NCBI GenBank assembly: GCA_937951485.1
Contig: CALEDJ010000005.1
Coordinates: 124,001 to 188,000, forward strand
Reading direction: 5' to 3'
From: an uncultured bacterium
GTDB taxonomy: Bacteria > Hydrogenedentota > Hydrogenedentia > Hydrogenedentales > CAILVY01
Length of the DNA: 64,000 nucleotides
Positions 19,008 through 28,260 of the stretch are shown here, piece after piece. The notes beneath the pieces are model-generated. The model saw only the letters and a program-made list of their open reading frames with translations. It searched no databases and was not told where the DNA came from. A program made the position numbers and the translations under genes. The stretch's first letter is position 1, and each line of letters begins with the position of its first letter.

Positions 19008-22000
19008 ATGAGTGACCCTGTTTTTGCGCCGGTTCCGACGTCGTTCAGTTTTTCGAAGACGGAACTGGAGATCATTCGTTTCTGGAAGGAACGGGACATC
19101 TATCACCGCAGCCTGAAGCAGCGGGAGGGCGCGCCGCGTTTTGTGTTTTACGAGGGGCCGCCCACAGCCAACGGCATGCCGCATCCCGGCCACTGCCTGA
19201 CCCGCACGATCAAGGACATTTTCCCGCGTTACAAGACCATGGCCGGGTACTATTGTGAGCGCAAGGCGGGCTGGGACACGCACGGTCTCCCGGTGGAGGT
19301 GGAGGTCTGCAAGGCGCTGGGCATTCTCGACGGCGGCAAGGCGGCCATCGAGGACTACGGCATCGAGGCGTTCAACCGCCGCTGCATCGAATCGGTTTTC
19401 CGTTACAAAAAGGAATGGGAAGACCTGACGGATCGCATCGGCTTCTGGGTGGACCTGGATGAAGCCTACGTCACTTTCCACCAGCGTTACATCGAGAGCG
19501 TCTGGTGGGCGTTGAAGCAACTCTTCGATCGCGGTCTGCTCTACAAGGGCCACAAGGTGGTCTGGTGGTGGGCGCAGGGGGGAACGGCGCTGTCGGCGGG
19601 CGAAGTGGGCGAAGGCTACCGCGACACCGACGACCCCGCCATCACAGTCGCGCTGGCGCTCACCCCCGAAAGCCGCGCGCGGATCGGCATGGCCGACCGC
19701 CCGGTGAGTCTGCTCATCTGGACGACAACCCCCTGGACGCTCGTCAGCAATTGCGCGGCATGCGTGGGCGCGGACATCGAGTACGCCGTGGTGCAGCCCG
19801 ACCCCGCCAAGCCGGATTGCCATATCCTGGCGGGGCCGCTGGTGGCATCGTATTTCGGCGAAAGCGCCGCCATCCTCAAGACCCTCAAGGGCGCGGATTT
19901 GCTGGGGCTGCGCTATGAGCCGCTGTTCAATTACGACACGCCGCGGATCATCGGCACGGGACGCCCTTCTGAAAAACACTGGCTTGTCATCGCAGGCGAT
20001 TTCGTGGACCTCGCCACCGGCACGGGCATTGTCCATATCGCCCCCGCATTCGGGGAGGATGACTACCGCGTCTGCCGCGAACAGGATGTCGGCTTTCTGT
20101 GTTTCATCAAACCCGATGGCGCGTTTGACGACCGGGTGACGGATGTGGACCCCTACGACCAGACGCCCCTCGCGGGGCAATTCTGCAAAACGGCGGACAA
20201 GGCCATCATCCGCATCCTCAAGGAACGCGGGCTGGTGCTCCGCCATGAGCAGTACCGGCACGCTTATCCCTTTTGCCCGCGCGCGGAGGATGACCCGCTC
20301 ATTCAATACGCGCGGGAGAGTTGGTTCATCCGCACGTCGGATTTCATCGCGGATTTTCTGGCGAACAACCGCGAAATCCGCTGGCAGCCGGAGCACATCC
20401 GCGACGGGCGTTTCGGCAATTTCCTGGAAACGAACGTGGACTGGGCGCTTTCGCGCGAACGTTACTGGGGCACGCCGCTGCCGGTGTGGGTCTGCGAGAA
20501 AACCGGCTACATGGAGTGTATCGGTTCCTACGCCGAACTGATGGCGAAGCCCGGCGTAGCGGGCATGGAATGCTGGGAACGCGAGAAGGCGGAACACCCG
20601 GAACTCAGCGAGGATCTGCGCATCCACAAGCCGTTCATTGACGCCATCACCTACCAAAGCCCCAAGGATCCGTCCGCGCGGATGCGCCGCGTGGCGGAAG
20701 TGATTGACTGCTGGTTCGACGCGGGCTGCATGCCCTTCGCGCAGTGGGGCTACCCCCATGTTCCCGGATCGGCGGAAAAATTCGAGGAACGTTTTCCGGC
20801 GGATTTCATCAGCGAGGCGATTGACCAGACGCGCGGCTGGTTCTATGCCCTGCTGGCCATCAGCACGCTTGTCTTCGGCAGGGAAAAAGCCCCTTGGCCG
20901 CATCCTTTCCGCAACTGCATCTGTCTCGGTCTCATCCTCGGTGAAGACGGGCAAAAACTGTCCAAGCGTCTCAAGAATTACAGCGAGCCGGCGGTGCTCT
21001 TCGAGAAGTACAGCGCCGATGCGTTGCGCTGGAGTTTCATCGCGAAGAATCCGCCCACGACCAGCACCCGCCTCTCGGAACGCATCGTGCAGGAAGTGCA
21101 GGGCGAACTCCTGATGCGGTGGTTTAATGTGTACAGTTTCTTCACCATTTATGCGAATCTCGACGGCTTTCAGCCCGCGGCGGCGCCGCCGGAATTTCTG
21201 CGCGATATGGCGGCGGACCCTTCTGCGCTTGCCGACCAGCCCGTCGCCGGCGCTTCGGTCTGCCCCTGTGCGCCCCGGGACGCCCGCTGCGAATTGGACC
21301 GATGGGTGCTCCACGAACTCGACCGGACCGTGCTGGAGGTGCGGGCATCGCTGGACAACTACGAAACCTTCCCCGCCGCCCGTGCGATTTCCGCCTTTGT
21401 GGACAGCCTCTCCAACTGGTATGTGCGCCGCAGCCGCGCCCGTTTCTGGGCAAGCGAATGGACGCAGGACAAAGCCGACGCCTACTGGACGCTCTATGAA
21501 TGTCTGCTGAAACTCGCGCGACTCGCCGCGCCGTTCACGCCGTTCTTCAGCGAATACACGTGGCGCGCGCTGGCCGCCCCGCTGCCGGGCGCGGCCGAAA
21601 GCGTGCATCTGGCCGCCTATCCGGCGGCCGACCCCGCCGTTATAGACCGCGACCTGCTCGACGGCATGGCAATCACGCGCGAGGCGGTCACGCTGGGGCT
21701 GAGCGCGCGCCGCGCGCAGAACATCAGGGTGCGTCAGCCGCTGGGCCTGTGCGAACTGGTTCTCACCGACGCAACCCTGAAGGAGGCGCTGCGCCGCCAT
21801 CTGGATCTCATCCAGGAGGAACTGAACATCAAGCGGGTGGAATTCTGCGATACCCCGGAAATGTATGTGGCCTACGAGGTGCGGCCGAACTTCAAGACGC
21901 TCGGACCGCGCTTCGGCAAGAAAGTCAACGCCGTGCGCCAGGCGCTGGCCGCCGCCGACGGCGCAGACCTCCGCGCGCGCATGCAGACCGGTGGCATCCA

Positions 22001-22412
22001 ACTCGACATCGAGGGCGAGACCGTCGAACTCGGTCCCGACGATGTGGATGTGCGGCTCACGCCGAAGCCGGGCTTCTCCGCCGCGCAGGGCAGGAACATG
22101 GTGGTGGTCATCTCCACCGAGATCACCGAAGAACTCCGGCACGAGGGCTGGGTCCGCGAATTCATCCGGCTCGTGCAGGAAATCCGCAAGGAACAAGGGC
22201 TGCCCTACGATGCGCGCATTGATGTCCGGCTCCGCACCGCCGACGAAGAATTGGCGGCGGTCATCGCGCGCTACCGCAACGCTATCAGCGGAGAAGTCCT
22301 TGCCACTTCCCTCGAGGCCACGGACGAACCCGGCGACGGCGCAAAAACCCTGGAGATTGACGAGCGCAGCGTCGCGGTGCATATTGTTCCGCATACCGCG
22401 CCGGCGCAATAG
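19008..22412 (+). CDS. ileS: Isoleucyl-tRNA synthetase (type-2/eukaryote-like)
   Basis: 1134 aa; FYEGPPTANGMPHPGHCLTRTIKDIFPRYKTM, GWDTHGLPVEVEV, LGEDGQKLSKRLKNYSEPAVLFEKYSADALRW. Confidence 0.95.
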   Translation: MSDPVFAPVPTSFSFSKTELEIIRFWKERDIYHRSLKQREGAPRFVFYEGPPTANGMPHPGHCLTRTIKDIFPRYKTMAGYYCERKAGWDTHGLPVEVEVCKALGILDGGKAAIEDYGIEAFNRRCIESVFRYKKEWEDLTDRIGFWVDLDEAYVTFHQRYIESVWWALKQLFDRGLLYKGHKVVWWWAQGGTALSAGEVGEGYRDTDDPAITVALALTPESRARIGMADRPVSLLIWTTTPWTLVSNCAACVGADIEYAVVQPDPAKPDCHILAGPLVASYFGESAAILKTLKGADLLGLRYEPLFNYDTPRIIGTGRPSEKHWLVIAGDFVDLATGTGIVHIAPAFGEDDYRVCREQDVGFLCFIKPDGAFDDRVTDVDPYDQTPLAGQFCKTADKAIIRILKERGLVLRHEQYRHAYPFCPRAEDDPLIQYARESWFIRTSDFIADFLANNREIRWQPEHIRDGRFGNFLETNVDWALSRERYWGTPLPVWVCEKTGYMECIGSYAELMAKPGVAGMECWEREKAEHPELSEDLRIHKPFIDAITYQSPKDPSARMRRVAEVIDCWFDAGCMPFAQWGYPHVPGSAEKFEERFPADFISEAIDQTRGWFYALLAISTLVFGREKAPWPHPFRNCICLGLILGEDGQKLSKRLKNYSEPAVLFEKYSADALRWSFIAKNPPTTSTRLSERIVQEVQGELLMRWFNVYSFFTIYANLDGFQPAAAPPEFLRDMAADPSALADQPVAGASVCPCAPRDARCELDRWVLHELDRTVLEVRASLDNYETFPAARAISAFVDSLSNWYVRRSRARFWASEWTQDKADAYWTLYECLLKLARLAAPFTPFFSEYTWRALAAPLPGAAESVHLAAYPAADPAVIDRDLLDGMAITREAVTLGLSARRAQNIRVRQPLGLCELVLTDATLKEALRRHLDLIQEELNIKRVEFCDTPEMYVAYEVRPNFKTLGPRFGKKVNAVRQALAAADGADLRARMQTGGIQLDIEGETVELGPDDVDVRLTPKPGFSAAQGRNMVVVISTEITEELRHEGWVREFIRLVQEIRKEQGLPYDARIDVRLRTADEELAAVIARYRNAISGEVLATSLEATDEPGDGAKTLEIDERSVAVHIVPHTAPAQ

Positions 22413-22446
22413 AGGCTGAGATTCTGGCCTGAACGGCATACTCTCT

Positions 22447-22474
22447 ATTGCTTCCCGGTAAGATTGGAAGCAAT
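22447..22474. other. Perfect inverted repeat ATTGCTTCC-N10-GGAAGCAAT downstream of ileS
   Basis: 9-bp arms, 10-nt loop, no T run. Confidence 0.5.
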
Positions 22475-22600
22475 GCAACGAGTTGAAACCAAACAAGGTG
22501 CTGCTGGAACAAATGGTGAAACGGGATTGTTCAGATCATCGTTGTCCCGTTTTACGCTTCAAGAAACAGGTATCAGATATTTGAGGGTGCACCATGAAGA

Positions 22601-22642
22601 ACATCCCCCGGCGCTTCGCGCCACCCCCTTCAAAGGGGGATT
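22601..22642 (+). repeat. Dispersed intergenic repeat copy 1 (ACATCCCCCGGCGCTTCGCGCCACCCCCTTCAAAGGGGGAT)
   Basis: Two nested hairpins GGCGC-TTC-GCGCC and CCCCCTT-CA-AAGGGGG; near-identical copies at 22775, 22819 (inverted) and 48809. Confidence 0.85.
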
Positions 22643-22774
22643 TCACTTCCATGACCCTAAGTGGAGTTGTACGCCCTTCTAAAGGGGATTTCGTCTCCAT
22701 CCTTCAAGGGGGATTGCATGCCTTTGAATATGTGCGCGTTACGAAGATGCGCCTTTACTTGGAATCACGACAAG

Positions 22775-22857
22775 AAAATCCCCCTTTGAACGCGGTGGGG
22801 CGGAGCGCCGGGGGATGTCCCCCTTTGACGGGGGTGGCGCGAAGCGCCGGGGGATGT
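22775..22857 (-). repeat. Same dispersed repeat, two tandem inverted copies
   Basis: aaaatccccctttgaacgcggtggggcggagcgccgggggatgt + ccccctttgacgggggtggcgcgaagcgccgggggatgt. Confidence 0.85.
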
Positions 22858-22909
22858 TTCTTCTCTTTCCAGGTTTTCGTCGAGGGACAATAACAGCAGG
22901 GAGTCCATT

Positions 22910-24112
22910 ATGAAAGCGGTGATAATGGCGGCGGGGAAATCCACCCGCACCTATCCGTTGACGCTGACGCGCCCCAAGGCGCTGCTGCCCGTCTGCAATA
23001 AAAGCATCCTGGAACACCAACTGGAGGCGCTGCCGGACTGCGTTGACGAGGTCGTGCTTGTCGTGGGTTACAGGGGCGACATGATCCGCGAACGCTTCGG
23101 CGATGTCTTTGGCGGGCGGCGCCTGCGTTACGTGGAGCAGAAACAACAACGGGGCACCGGCCATGCGATCCTTGTGTGCGAAGATGCCATTGATGGCCCC
23201 TTTCTCGCGATGAACGGGGACGACCTCTTCGCGGCGGAGGACCTGGCGCGGATTGCCGAGGCACACCAGGCCGCCCTCGCGAAGTGTGTCGAAGACCCGC
23301 GCCTCTACGGCATCTATGAAACCGACGCCGAAGGGCGCGTCCTCCGCCTCGTGGAAAAACCCGGCGAGGTGTTTTCCAATCTGGCCAACATCGGTGTTTA
23401 TAAATTCAATCCGGACGTGTTTGACGTGTTGCGTCGTACGCCGCTGTCGGAACGCGGCGAAATCGAAATCACCTCGGCGGTGCAAACGCTCGCGGAGACC
23501 GGCGAATTCCGCGTCATCGAAGCGTCCGGATACTGGCTGCCCATCGGATATCCGTGGCATCTGCTCGACGCAAACGCCTATCTGCTCGATCACCATTTCC
23601 GCCCGGAGGTCCTCGGCGAAATTCATCCCGCAGCGCATATTACAGGCCCGGTGGCCGTCGGCAGGGGCACGATCATCCGCCCGGGGACGGTCATTGAAGG
23701 CCCCGTCTGCATCGGCGATGACTGCATCATCGGCCCCAACTGCTGGATTCGACCCCACAGCACCATTGGCCACGGCTGCCGCGTCAGTCAGGCCAGCGAA
23801 ATCAAGAACTCTATCCTCATGAACGGCGCATGCGCCCCGCACCAGAATTACGTCGGAGACAGCATCCTCGGTGAAAAGGTCAACCTGGGCTGCGGCACGG
23901 TCACCGCAAATTTCCGCCATGACGGGCGCACCCACGGCTCCGTCATCCAAGGCGTTCTTATTGACTCCGGCCGCACCAAACTCGGCGCGGTCTTCGGTGA
24001 CCACGTTCACACCGGCATCAACACCTCCATCTACCCCGGACGCAAACTCTGGCCCCACACTTTCACCCGCCCCGGCGAAATCGTGGATCGGGACATCATC
24101 GGCGAGGAATAG
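22910..24112 (+). CDS. Bifunctional sugar-1-phosphate nucleotidylyltransferase/left-handed beta-helix acetyltransferase (GlmU-like)
   Basis: MKAVIMAAGKSTRTYPLTLTRPKALLPVCNKSILEHQL; C-terminal hexapeptide repeats; NLGCGTVTANFRHDGRTHGSVIQG. Confidence 0.88.
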   Translation: MKAVIMAAGKSTRTYPLTLTRPKALLPVCNKSILEHQLEALPDCVDEVVLVVGYRGDMIRERFGDVFGGRRLRYVEQKQQRGTGHAILVCEDAIDGPFLAMNGDDLFAAEDLARIAEAHQAALAKCVEDPRLYGIYETDAEGRVLRLVEKPGEVFSNLANIGVYKFNPDVFDVLRRTPLSERGEIEITSAVQTLAETGEFRVIEASGYWLPIGYPWHLLDANAYLLDHHFRPEVLGEIHPAAHITGPVAVGRGTIIRPGTVIEGPVCIGDDCIIGPNCWIRPHSTIGHGCRVSQASEIKNSILMNGACAPHQNYVGDSILGEKVNLGCGTVTANFRHDGRTHGSVIQGVLIDSGRTKLGAVFGDHVHTGINTSIYPGRKLWPHTFTRPGEIVDRDIIGEE

Positions 24113-24152
24113 AACGCCTTGGCCGCCTTTGTCTTGCCACCGTTCATATTTT

Positions 24153-24588
24153 TTAACGCAAAGGCGCAAAGGAATACTCACAGGCCATTGATTACGCGAT
24201 GAATGCCATTCTTGACCGAGCGTTCGCCGAAATGAATCACCAGACCAGGTTTCAGATTGCGCAGGCGTAAACAGGTCAGGCACTGGGCTTCAAATATTGC
24301 ACTGTATTGCGTTGTGGCCTTGTTTTCCACGATAACGAGGTCCTCGAAACACATCTATGACCTGAGGCGATACCAAGAACCGGCTTTTGCAGAGGATCGG
24401 CAAGGGCACTTGCCGGGTTCCCTTCAGGCCGCGATGATCCAATTCCCAAAGCGGCGCCTTTTGGTAAACACTCTCCAGCAGGCCCGGCCCGCCCAGTGTC
24501 GGGTGCGCCTCAATCGCAGCATCCACAATCACAGACGCGATGTCGTTTTCTTTGAGTTTCATGCCCTTCTCTTTGCGTTTTGCGTTAA
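24153..24588. mobile_element. Candidate GxxExxY-carrying cassette bounded by imperfect inverted repeats TTAACGCAAAGGCGCAAAG / CTTTGCGTTTTGCGTTAA
   Basis: Inverted ~18-19 bp repeats at 24153-24171 and 24571-24588 flank the pseudogene; the right one contains the TAA stop of the DUF169 gene. Confidence 0.45.
24178..24562 (-). pseudogene. GxxExxY family gene, frameshifted with an internal stop
   Basis: 5' frame: MKLKENDIASVIVDAAIEAHPTLGGPGLLESVYQ...TRQVPLPILCK; then a +1 shift and TAG; 3' frame: FEDLVIVENKATTQYSAIFEAQCLTCLRLRNLKPGLVIHFGERSVKNGIHRVINGL*. Total 385 nt, not a multiple of 3. Confidence 0.8.
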
Positions 24589-25400
24589 TCCGCCATCAGC
24601 GCCTGCCAGGTCGGCCGCTCCAGAAAACTCCCGGCGACATGGCCTTCCATTTCCTCGAATTTCTTCCAGGGCATCGCAAAGGTGAACAGGTTCTTTCCGA
24701 GTTGCTTGCGCACGCCAAGCCGCGCGGAGAGGTCCGTCATGCCTACCACCGCGCGTGGGGTTTTGGCGGTTGTTTCTTTGCAGGGAAAGATGCCGATGCA
24801 CTGGCAACCTGCGGCGAAGGGAATCCGCACATTGTCCACGCCCGGGCTCCCATAGTTGGCGAGCACAACAAGCGCGGCCAGTTGGTCCGGATTCGCCATG
24901 AAAACAATAACCTGCGGTTGTTCTTTTTCAAGGTGCACTTCAGGCAGCGGCTTGAAGATCACATATTTCGCCGGGACTTGCATGATCGGGAGGTTTTCGA
25001 TGAAATCGCGTACGAGTTCCGGCGATTTCATATAGCACTCGCCGTGCAGGAAATCGTCCATGAGTTCCGCCGTCATGTACGGCGCGATCTGTTTCGCGAC
25101 CGCCCGACCCTCCGGCGAGGACTCGTTGCCCGTGGAGAGGAAACGCTGGAAGCATTCGACACCCCCCGGAAACTTCAGGTACTCGTTGCCAAAGCCAAGT
25201 CCCACGCCCCCGCCCCAGCAGCCGTAGGTTTCGGGGCTGAACACCGCGGTCTTTCCTTTTGCCGCCGCCGCCAGCCACCACATCACACAACCCCACTTTC
25301 CCGGTTTGAATGCCACCACCCTTTCCGGCATCTCGTCCGTCCAGAGAATGGCCACCGGCGGATAGGCGGCCTTGATCGCCGCTGCAATTTTGCTCTCCAT
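24585..25400 (-). CDS. DUF169 domain-containing protein
   Basis: 271 aa; MESKIAAAIKAAYPPVAILWTDEMPERVVAFKPGKWGCVMWWLAAAAKGKTAVFSPETYGCWGGGVGLGFG. Confidence 0.85.
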   Translation of the reverse strand: MESKIAAAIKAAYPPVAILWTDEMPERVVAFKPGKWGCVMWWLAAAAKGKTAVFSPETYGCWGGGVGLGFGNEYLKFPGGVECFQRFLSTGNESSPEGRAVAKQIAPYMTAELMDDFLHGECYMKSPELVRDFIENLPIMQVPAKYVIFKPLPEVHLEKEQPQVIVFMANPDQLAALVVLANYGSPGVDNVRIPFAAGCQCIGIFPCKETTAKTPRAVVGMTDLSARLGVRKQLGKNLFTFAMPWKKFEEMEGHVAGSFLERPTWQALMAD

Positions 25401-25589
25401 GAGATGTAATTCCTTTTTTTGCGGTAAACTGATGTCGCTTCATTATGCGGCGATGATCCGGACCACGCAAATTACGCCTGCGCAATCCTGGCGATGGAAA
25501 AGCATAAGCAATCTGCGCGGATGGAAACGCGGGTGATTGGGGGGGCATAATGCCGCTTGGATGTCAATCAACCTTGAGAGGGTCTGAAC

Positions 25590-26606
25590 ATGTCAACGAC
25601 AGTATCTTTCCTGCGATGTTTTCTGATTGTTGCGATGCTGCTGTTCTCCCTTTCCTGCATGGCGCAGGCGCGCGACGCCGCCGCGTTTTTCCCTGAGACG
25701 GAGGACCCCTTCATGGGCAACTGGAAGGGGCGCTGGTCAGCGGAGGAGGATGTTAATCCGGACATTGCGGCGCAGGTGATTGCGCGTGGTCGAAACCGCT
25801 ACGAAATCCGGATCGTGTCGAAATTGTTTATGCGTTGCCCACCGCTTGCACAATTCGAGGTTGAACCCAAGGGCGATACGATTACCTTCAGCGAGGCCGG
25901 CATTCGCGGGAAAATCCAGGGGGGCCTGTTCACCGGAAGCCAAGGCAAGAAAACCTTTGAGATGCGCCGTTATGTGCATGAAATCCCCACGCTCGGCGCC
26001 CCGCCGCCGGAAGGCGCGCTGGTGCTGTTCGACGGGTCGAATTTCGATCAGTGGGAAGCCGCAGAGGGGTGGGAAATCCTGGAGGACGGCGTGGCGCTGG
26101 TTACGCCCACCGGAAAATATCTGGTGTCGAAGGGACGTTTCAGGGATGTGAAACTGCATGTGGAATTCATGCTGCCTTTGATGCCGACAGCCCGCGGGCA
26201 GCAACGCGGCAACAGTGGGGTTTTTCTTCAGGACAAGTACGAGGTGCAGATACTCGACAGTTTCGGGCTGGAAGGCTATTACGACGAGTGCGGTGCGCTC
26301 TACAAGGTCGCCGCGCCCATGGTGAACGCCTGCCTGCCGCCGCTGGTCTGGCAGGCCTATGACATCGAATACCGCGCGCCGCGCTTCGACGAGGCCGGCA
26401 ATCTCCTCGCCTATCCGCGCATGACCGTTTATCACAACGGCGTGCTCATCCACAACGATCAGGAGATGCCGCAGATTACCGCGTGGAAGGAACGAGAACG
26501 GCTTGAAGCGCCGCCCCGTGAGCCCGGCCCCATCAAACTGCAGGGACACAACAACTTCGTGAAATTCCGCAACATTTGGCTTGTTGAATTGGACGGCGAC
26601 CGCTGA
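25590..26606 (+). CDS. Secreted DUF1080 (3-keto-disaccharide hydrolase-like) protein
   Basis: Signal peptide; ALVLFDGSNFDQWEAAEGWEILEDG; NSGVFLQDKYEVQILDSFGLEGYYDECGALYKV. Confidence 0.88.
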   Translation: MSTTVSFLRCFLIVAMLLFSLSCMAQARDAAAFFPETEDPFMGNWKGRWSAEEDVNPDIAAQVIARGRNRYEIRIVSKLFMRCPPLAQFEVEPKGDTITFSEAGIRGKIQGGLFTGSQGKKTFEMRRYVHEIPTLGAPPPEGALVLFDGSNFDQWEAAEGWEILEDGVALVTPTGKYLVSKGRFRDVKLHVEFMLPLMPTARGQQRGNSGVFLQDKYEVQILDSFGLEGYYDECGALYKVAAPMVNACLPPLVWQAYDIEYRAPRFDEAGNLLAYPRMTVYHNGVLIHNDQEMPQITAWKERERLEAPPREPGPIKLQGHNNFVKFRNIWLVELDGDR

Positions 26607-26662
26607 TTTTTTGCTTAGACGGTTTTTGCTTTCTTCAGGCCCGCCCATCGCCCGGCGCGCGG

Positions 26663-28201
26663 TCAGGCGTGTTCAATGCCTGCGTGGCGCGCGATTTCGT
26701 CGCTGATGGTGACCAGGTCGCTGCGGTCGAGTGCGTGAATGTCGCTGCGCCCGCTGATCCGCGCAAACGTTTCCAATTCGCGGCGCATGGCCGCGAAGCA
26801 ATTGACCAGCCGCTGCGTGGACTGGCCGACGTCAAATCTGGCGCGCAATGCGGGGTCCTGTGTGGTGATACCGACCGGACATTTCCCTGTGTGGCAAACG
26901 CGATATTGCTGACAGCCGATCGCGATCAGCGCGGCTGTGGCCAGCGCCACGGCGTCCGCTCCCATGGCCAGGGCCTTGGCGATGTCCGCGCTATCACGGA
27001 ATCCCCCGGTGATGCAGAGGGTGGCGGGGCAGCCGGCTTTGTCCAGGAAGCGTCGCGCACGGTACAGGGCGTAGACCGGGGGGAGACAGGTGTTGTCTTT
27101 GACAAAGACCGGCCCTGCGCCGGTGCCGCCGCCCCGGCAATCAATGGTGATGAAATCGGGTTTGGCGGCTGTTACAATCGCCAGGTCTTCCTCGATATGG
27201 CCTGCAGCAATCTTGACGCCCACGGGCCGGCCTTCCGCCCATTCGCGCAGTTGGGCCACGGTGTGAATGAGGTCTTCCGGACGTTTCAGATGGAAAGGGC
27301 GGTTCGGCGAGACGCTGTCCCGGCCAAGGGGAATGCCCCGGATGGCCGCTATTTCTTTCGTGATCTTCGCTTTGGGCAGATGGCCGCCGAGACCGGGTTT
27401 GGCCGCCTGGCCAATCTTGATCTCGACGGCATCGGCCTGTCGCACGGCCTCCTGGCGATACGAAAAATCCGCCGTGCCGATTTCGTAGATGTAGATACCC
27501 GCTTCGGCGCGTTCGTCCGGAAGCAGTCCGCCTTCGCCGGAGCAAATCGCCGTGCCCATGCGGCGCGAACCGCGCGCCAGCGCTGTTTTCGCTTCACGCG
27601 ACAACGCGCCGAAGGACATGTGCGAAACGTAGAACGGGATATCCAGTGTCACGGGGCCTTCCGCCGTTGGGCCGATCACCGTGCGCATGACCACCGGCTC
27701 GTCTTCATTGAGAGGAAGCCGGTGTAACTGCGCGCCCTTGAAGAGGATGTCATCCCAACCGGGCACTGGGCATCTGGTGCGCATGGCCGTCACTTCGCTC
27801 TGTCCTGTAAGCGCCAACTGCTGGATGCGGGCGAAGCGCGGTTCGACGTCATCTTTATCACGTCGCCACGCGGCCAGATAATCCGCGCGCAAACCGCGGG
27901 CCTCTGCGTGGGGTGCTGCTGCCTCGGCGGGCTTTTGCGCCTCGAAATCATCGGGACCTGCGCCGCACTGCGGGCATTCCGAGGGCGGCTGCTCGCCGGT
28001 GTGGACATGACCGCACACAACGCAAACCCACGCCGCAGGGGGCGTTGCGGCGCGTTCATCGTCCGCCGCATCCGCTATTTCGATGGCTTCGAACTGGGTG
28101 GCATCGGCCCCGCAGACCGGGCATTCTTCGGGTGGCTCCGGACCTTTATGGACATACTCACAAACCATGCAGCGCCATGTCTTGACTTTTTTCCCGGGCA
28201 T
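26663..28201 (-). CDS. Two rubredoxin-like modules fused to an FMN-binding glutamate synthase (GltB central) domain
   Basis: MPGKKVKTWRCMVCEYVHKGPEPPEECPVCGADATQFE and WVCVVCGHVHTGEQPPSECPQCGAGPDDFE, then VSPNRPFHLKRPEDL...VGVKIAAGHIEEDLAIVTAAKPDFITIDCRGGGTGA...CHTGKCPVGITTQD. Start at 28201. Confidence 0.88.
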   Translation of the reverse strand: MPGKKVKTWRCMVCEYVHKGPEPPEECPVCGADATQFEAIEIADAADDERAATPPAAWVCVVCGHVHTGEQPPSECPQCGAGPDDFEAQKPAEAAAPHAEARGLRADYLAAWRRDKDDVEPRFARIQQLALTGQSEVTAMRTRCPVPGWDDILFKGAQLHRLPLNEDEPVVMRTVIGPTAEGPVTLDIPFYVSHMSFGALSREAKTALARGSRRMGTAICSGEGGLLPDERAEAGIYIYEIGTADFSYRQEAVRQADAVEIKIGQAAKPGLGGHLPKAKITKEIAAIRGIPLGRDSVSPNRPFHLKRPEDLIHTVAQLREWAEGRPVGVKIAAGHIEEDLAIVTAAKPDFITIDCRGGGTGAGPVFVKDNTCLPPVYALYRARRFLDKAGCPATLCITGGFRDSADIAKALAMGADAVALATAALIAIGCQQYRVCHTGKCPVGITTQDPALRARFDVGQSTQRLVNCFAAMRRELETFARISGRSDIHALDRSDLVTISDEIARHAGIEHA

Positions 28202-28260
28202 TGATGCAGTCTCCCCGTTGCGCTGAACACGCGACAGACCATTCAGCGCCAGGTGCGGGC

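Noticed and set aside
18819-22496. 1225-aa minus-strand ORF opposite ileS
   Set aside because: Antisense shadow of a clearly conserved ileS; typical of high-GC3 DNA. Same reasoning for 889..2307, 9380..10699, 30278..32068, 32223..33845, 35388..37328, 41689..43215, 44081..45928, 57452..58621, 60250..61917 and 61731..63281.
22601-22857. CRISPR-like array at the clustered repeats
   Set aside because: Repeats occur in opposite orientations with irregular spacing and no cas genes.
22594-22893. ORF 22594..22893 (NIPRRFAPPPSKGDF...) as a protein
   Set aside because: It is translation of the dispersed palindromic repeat.
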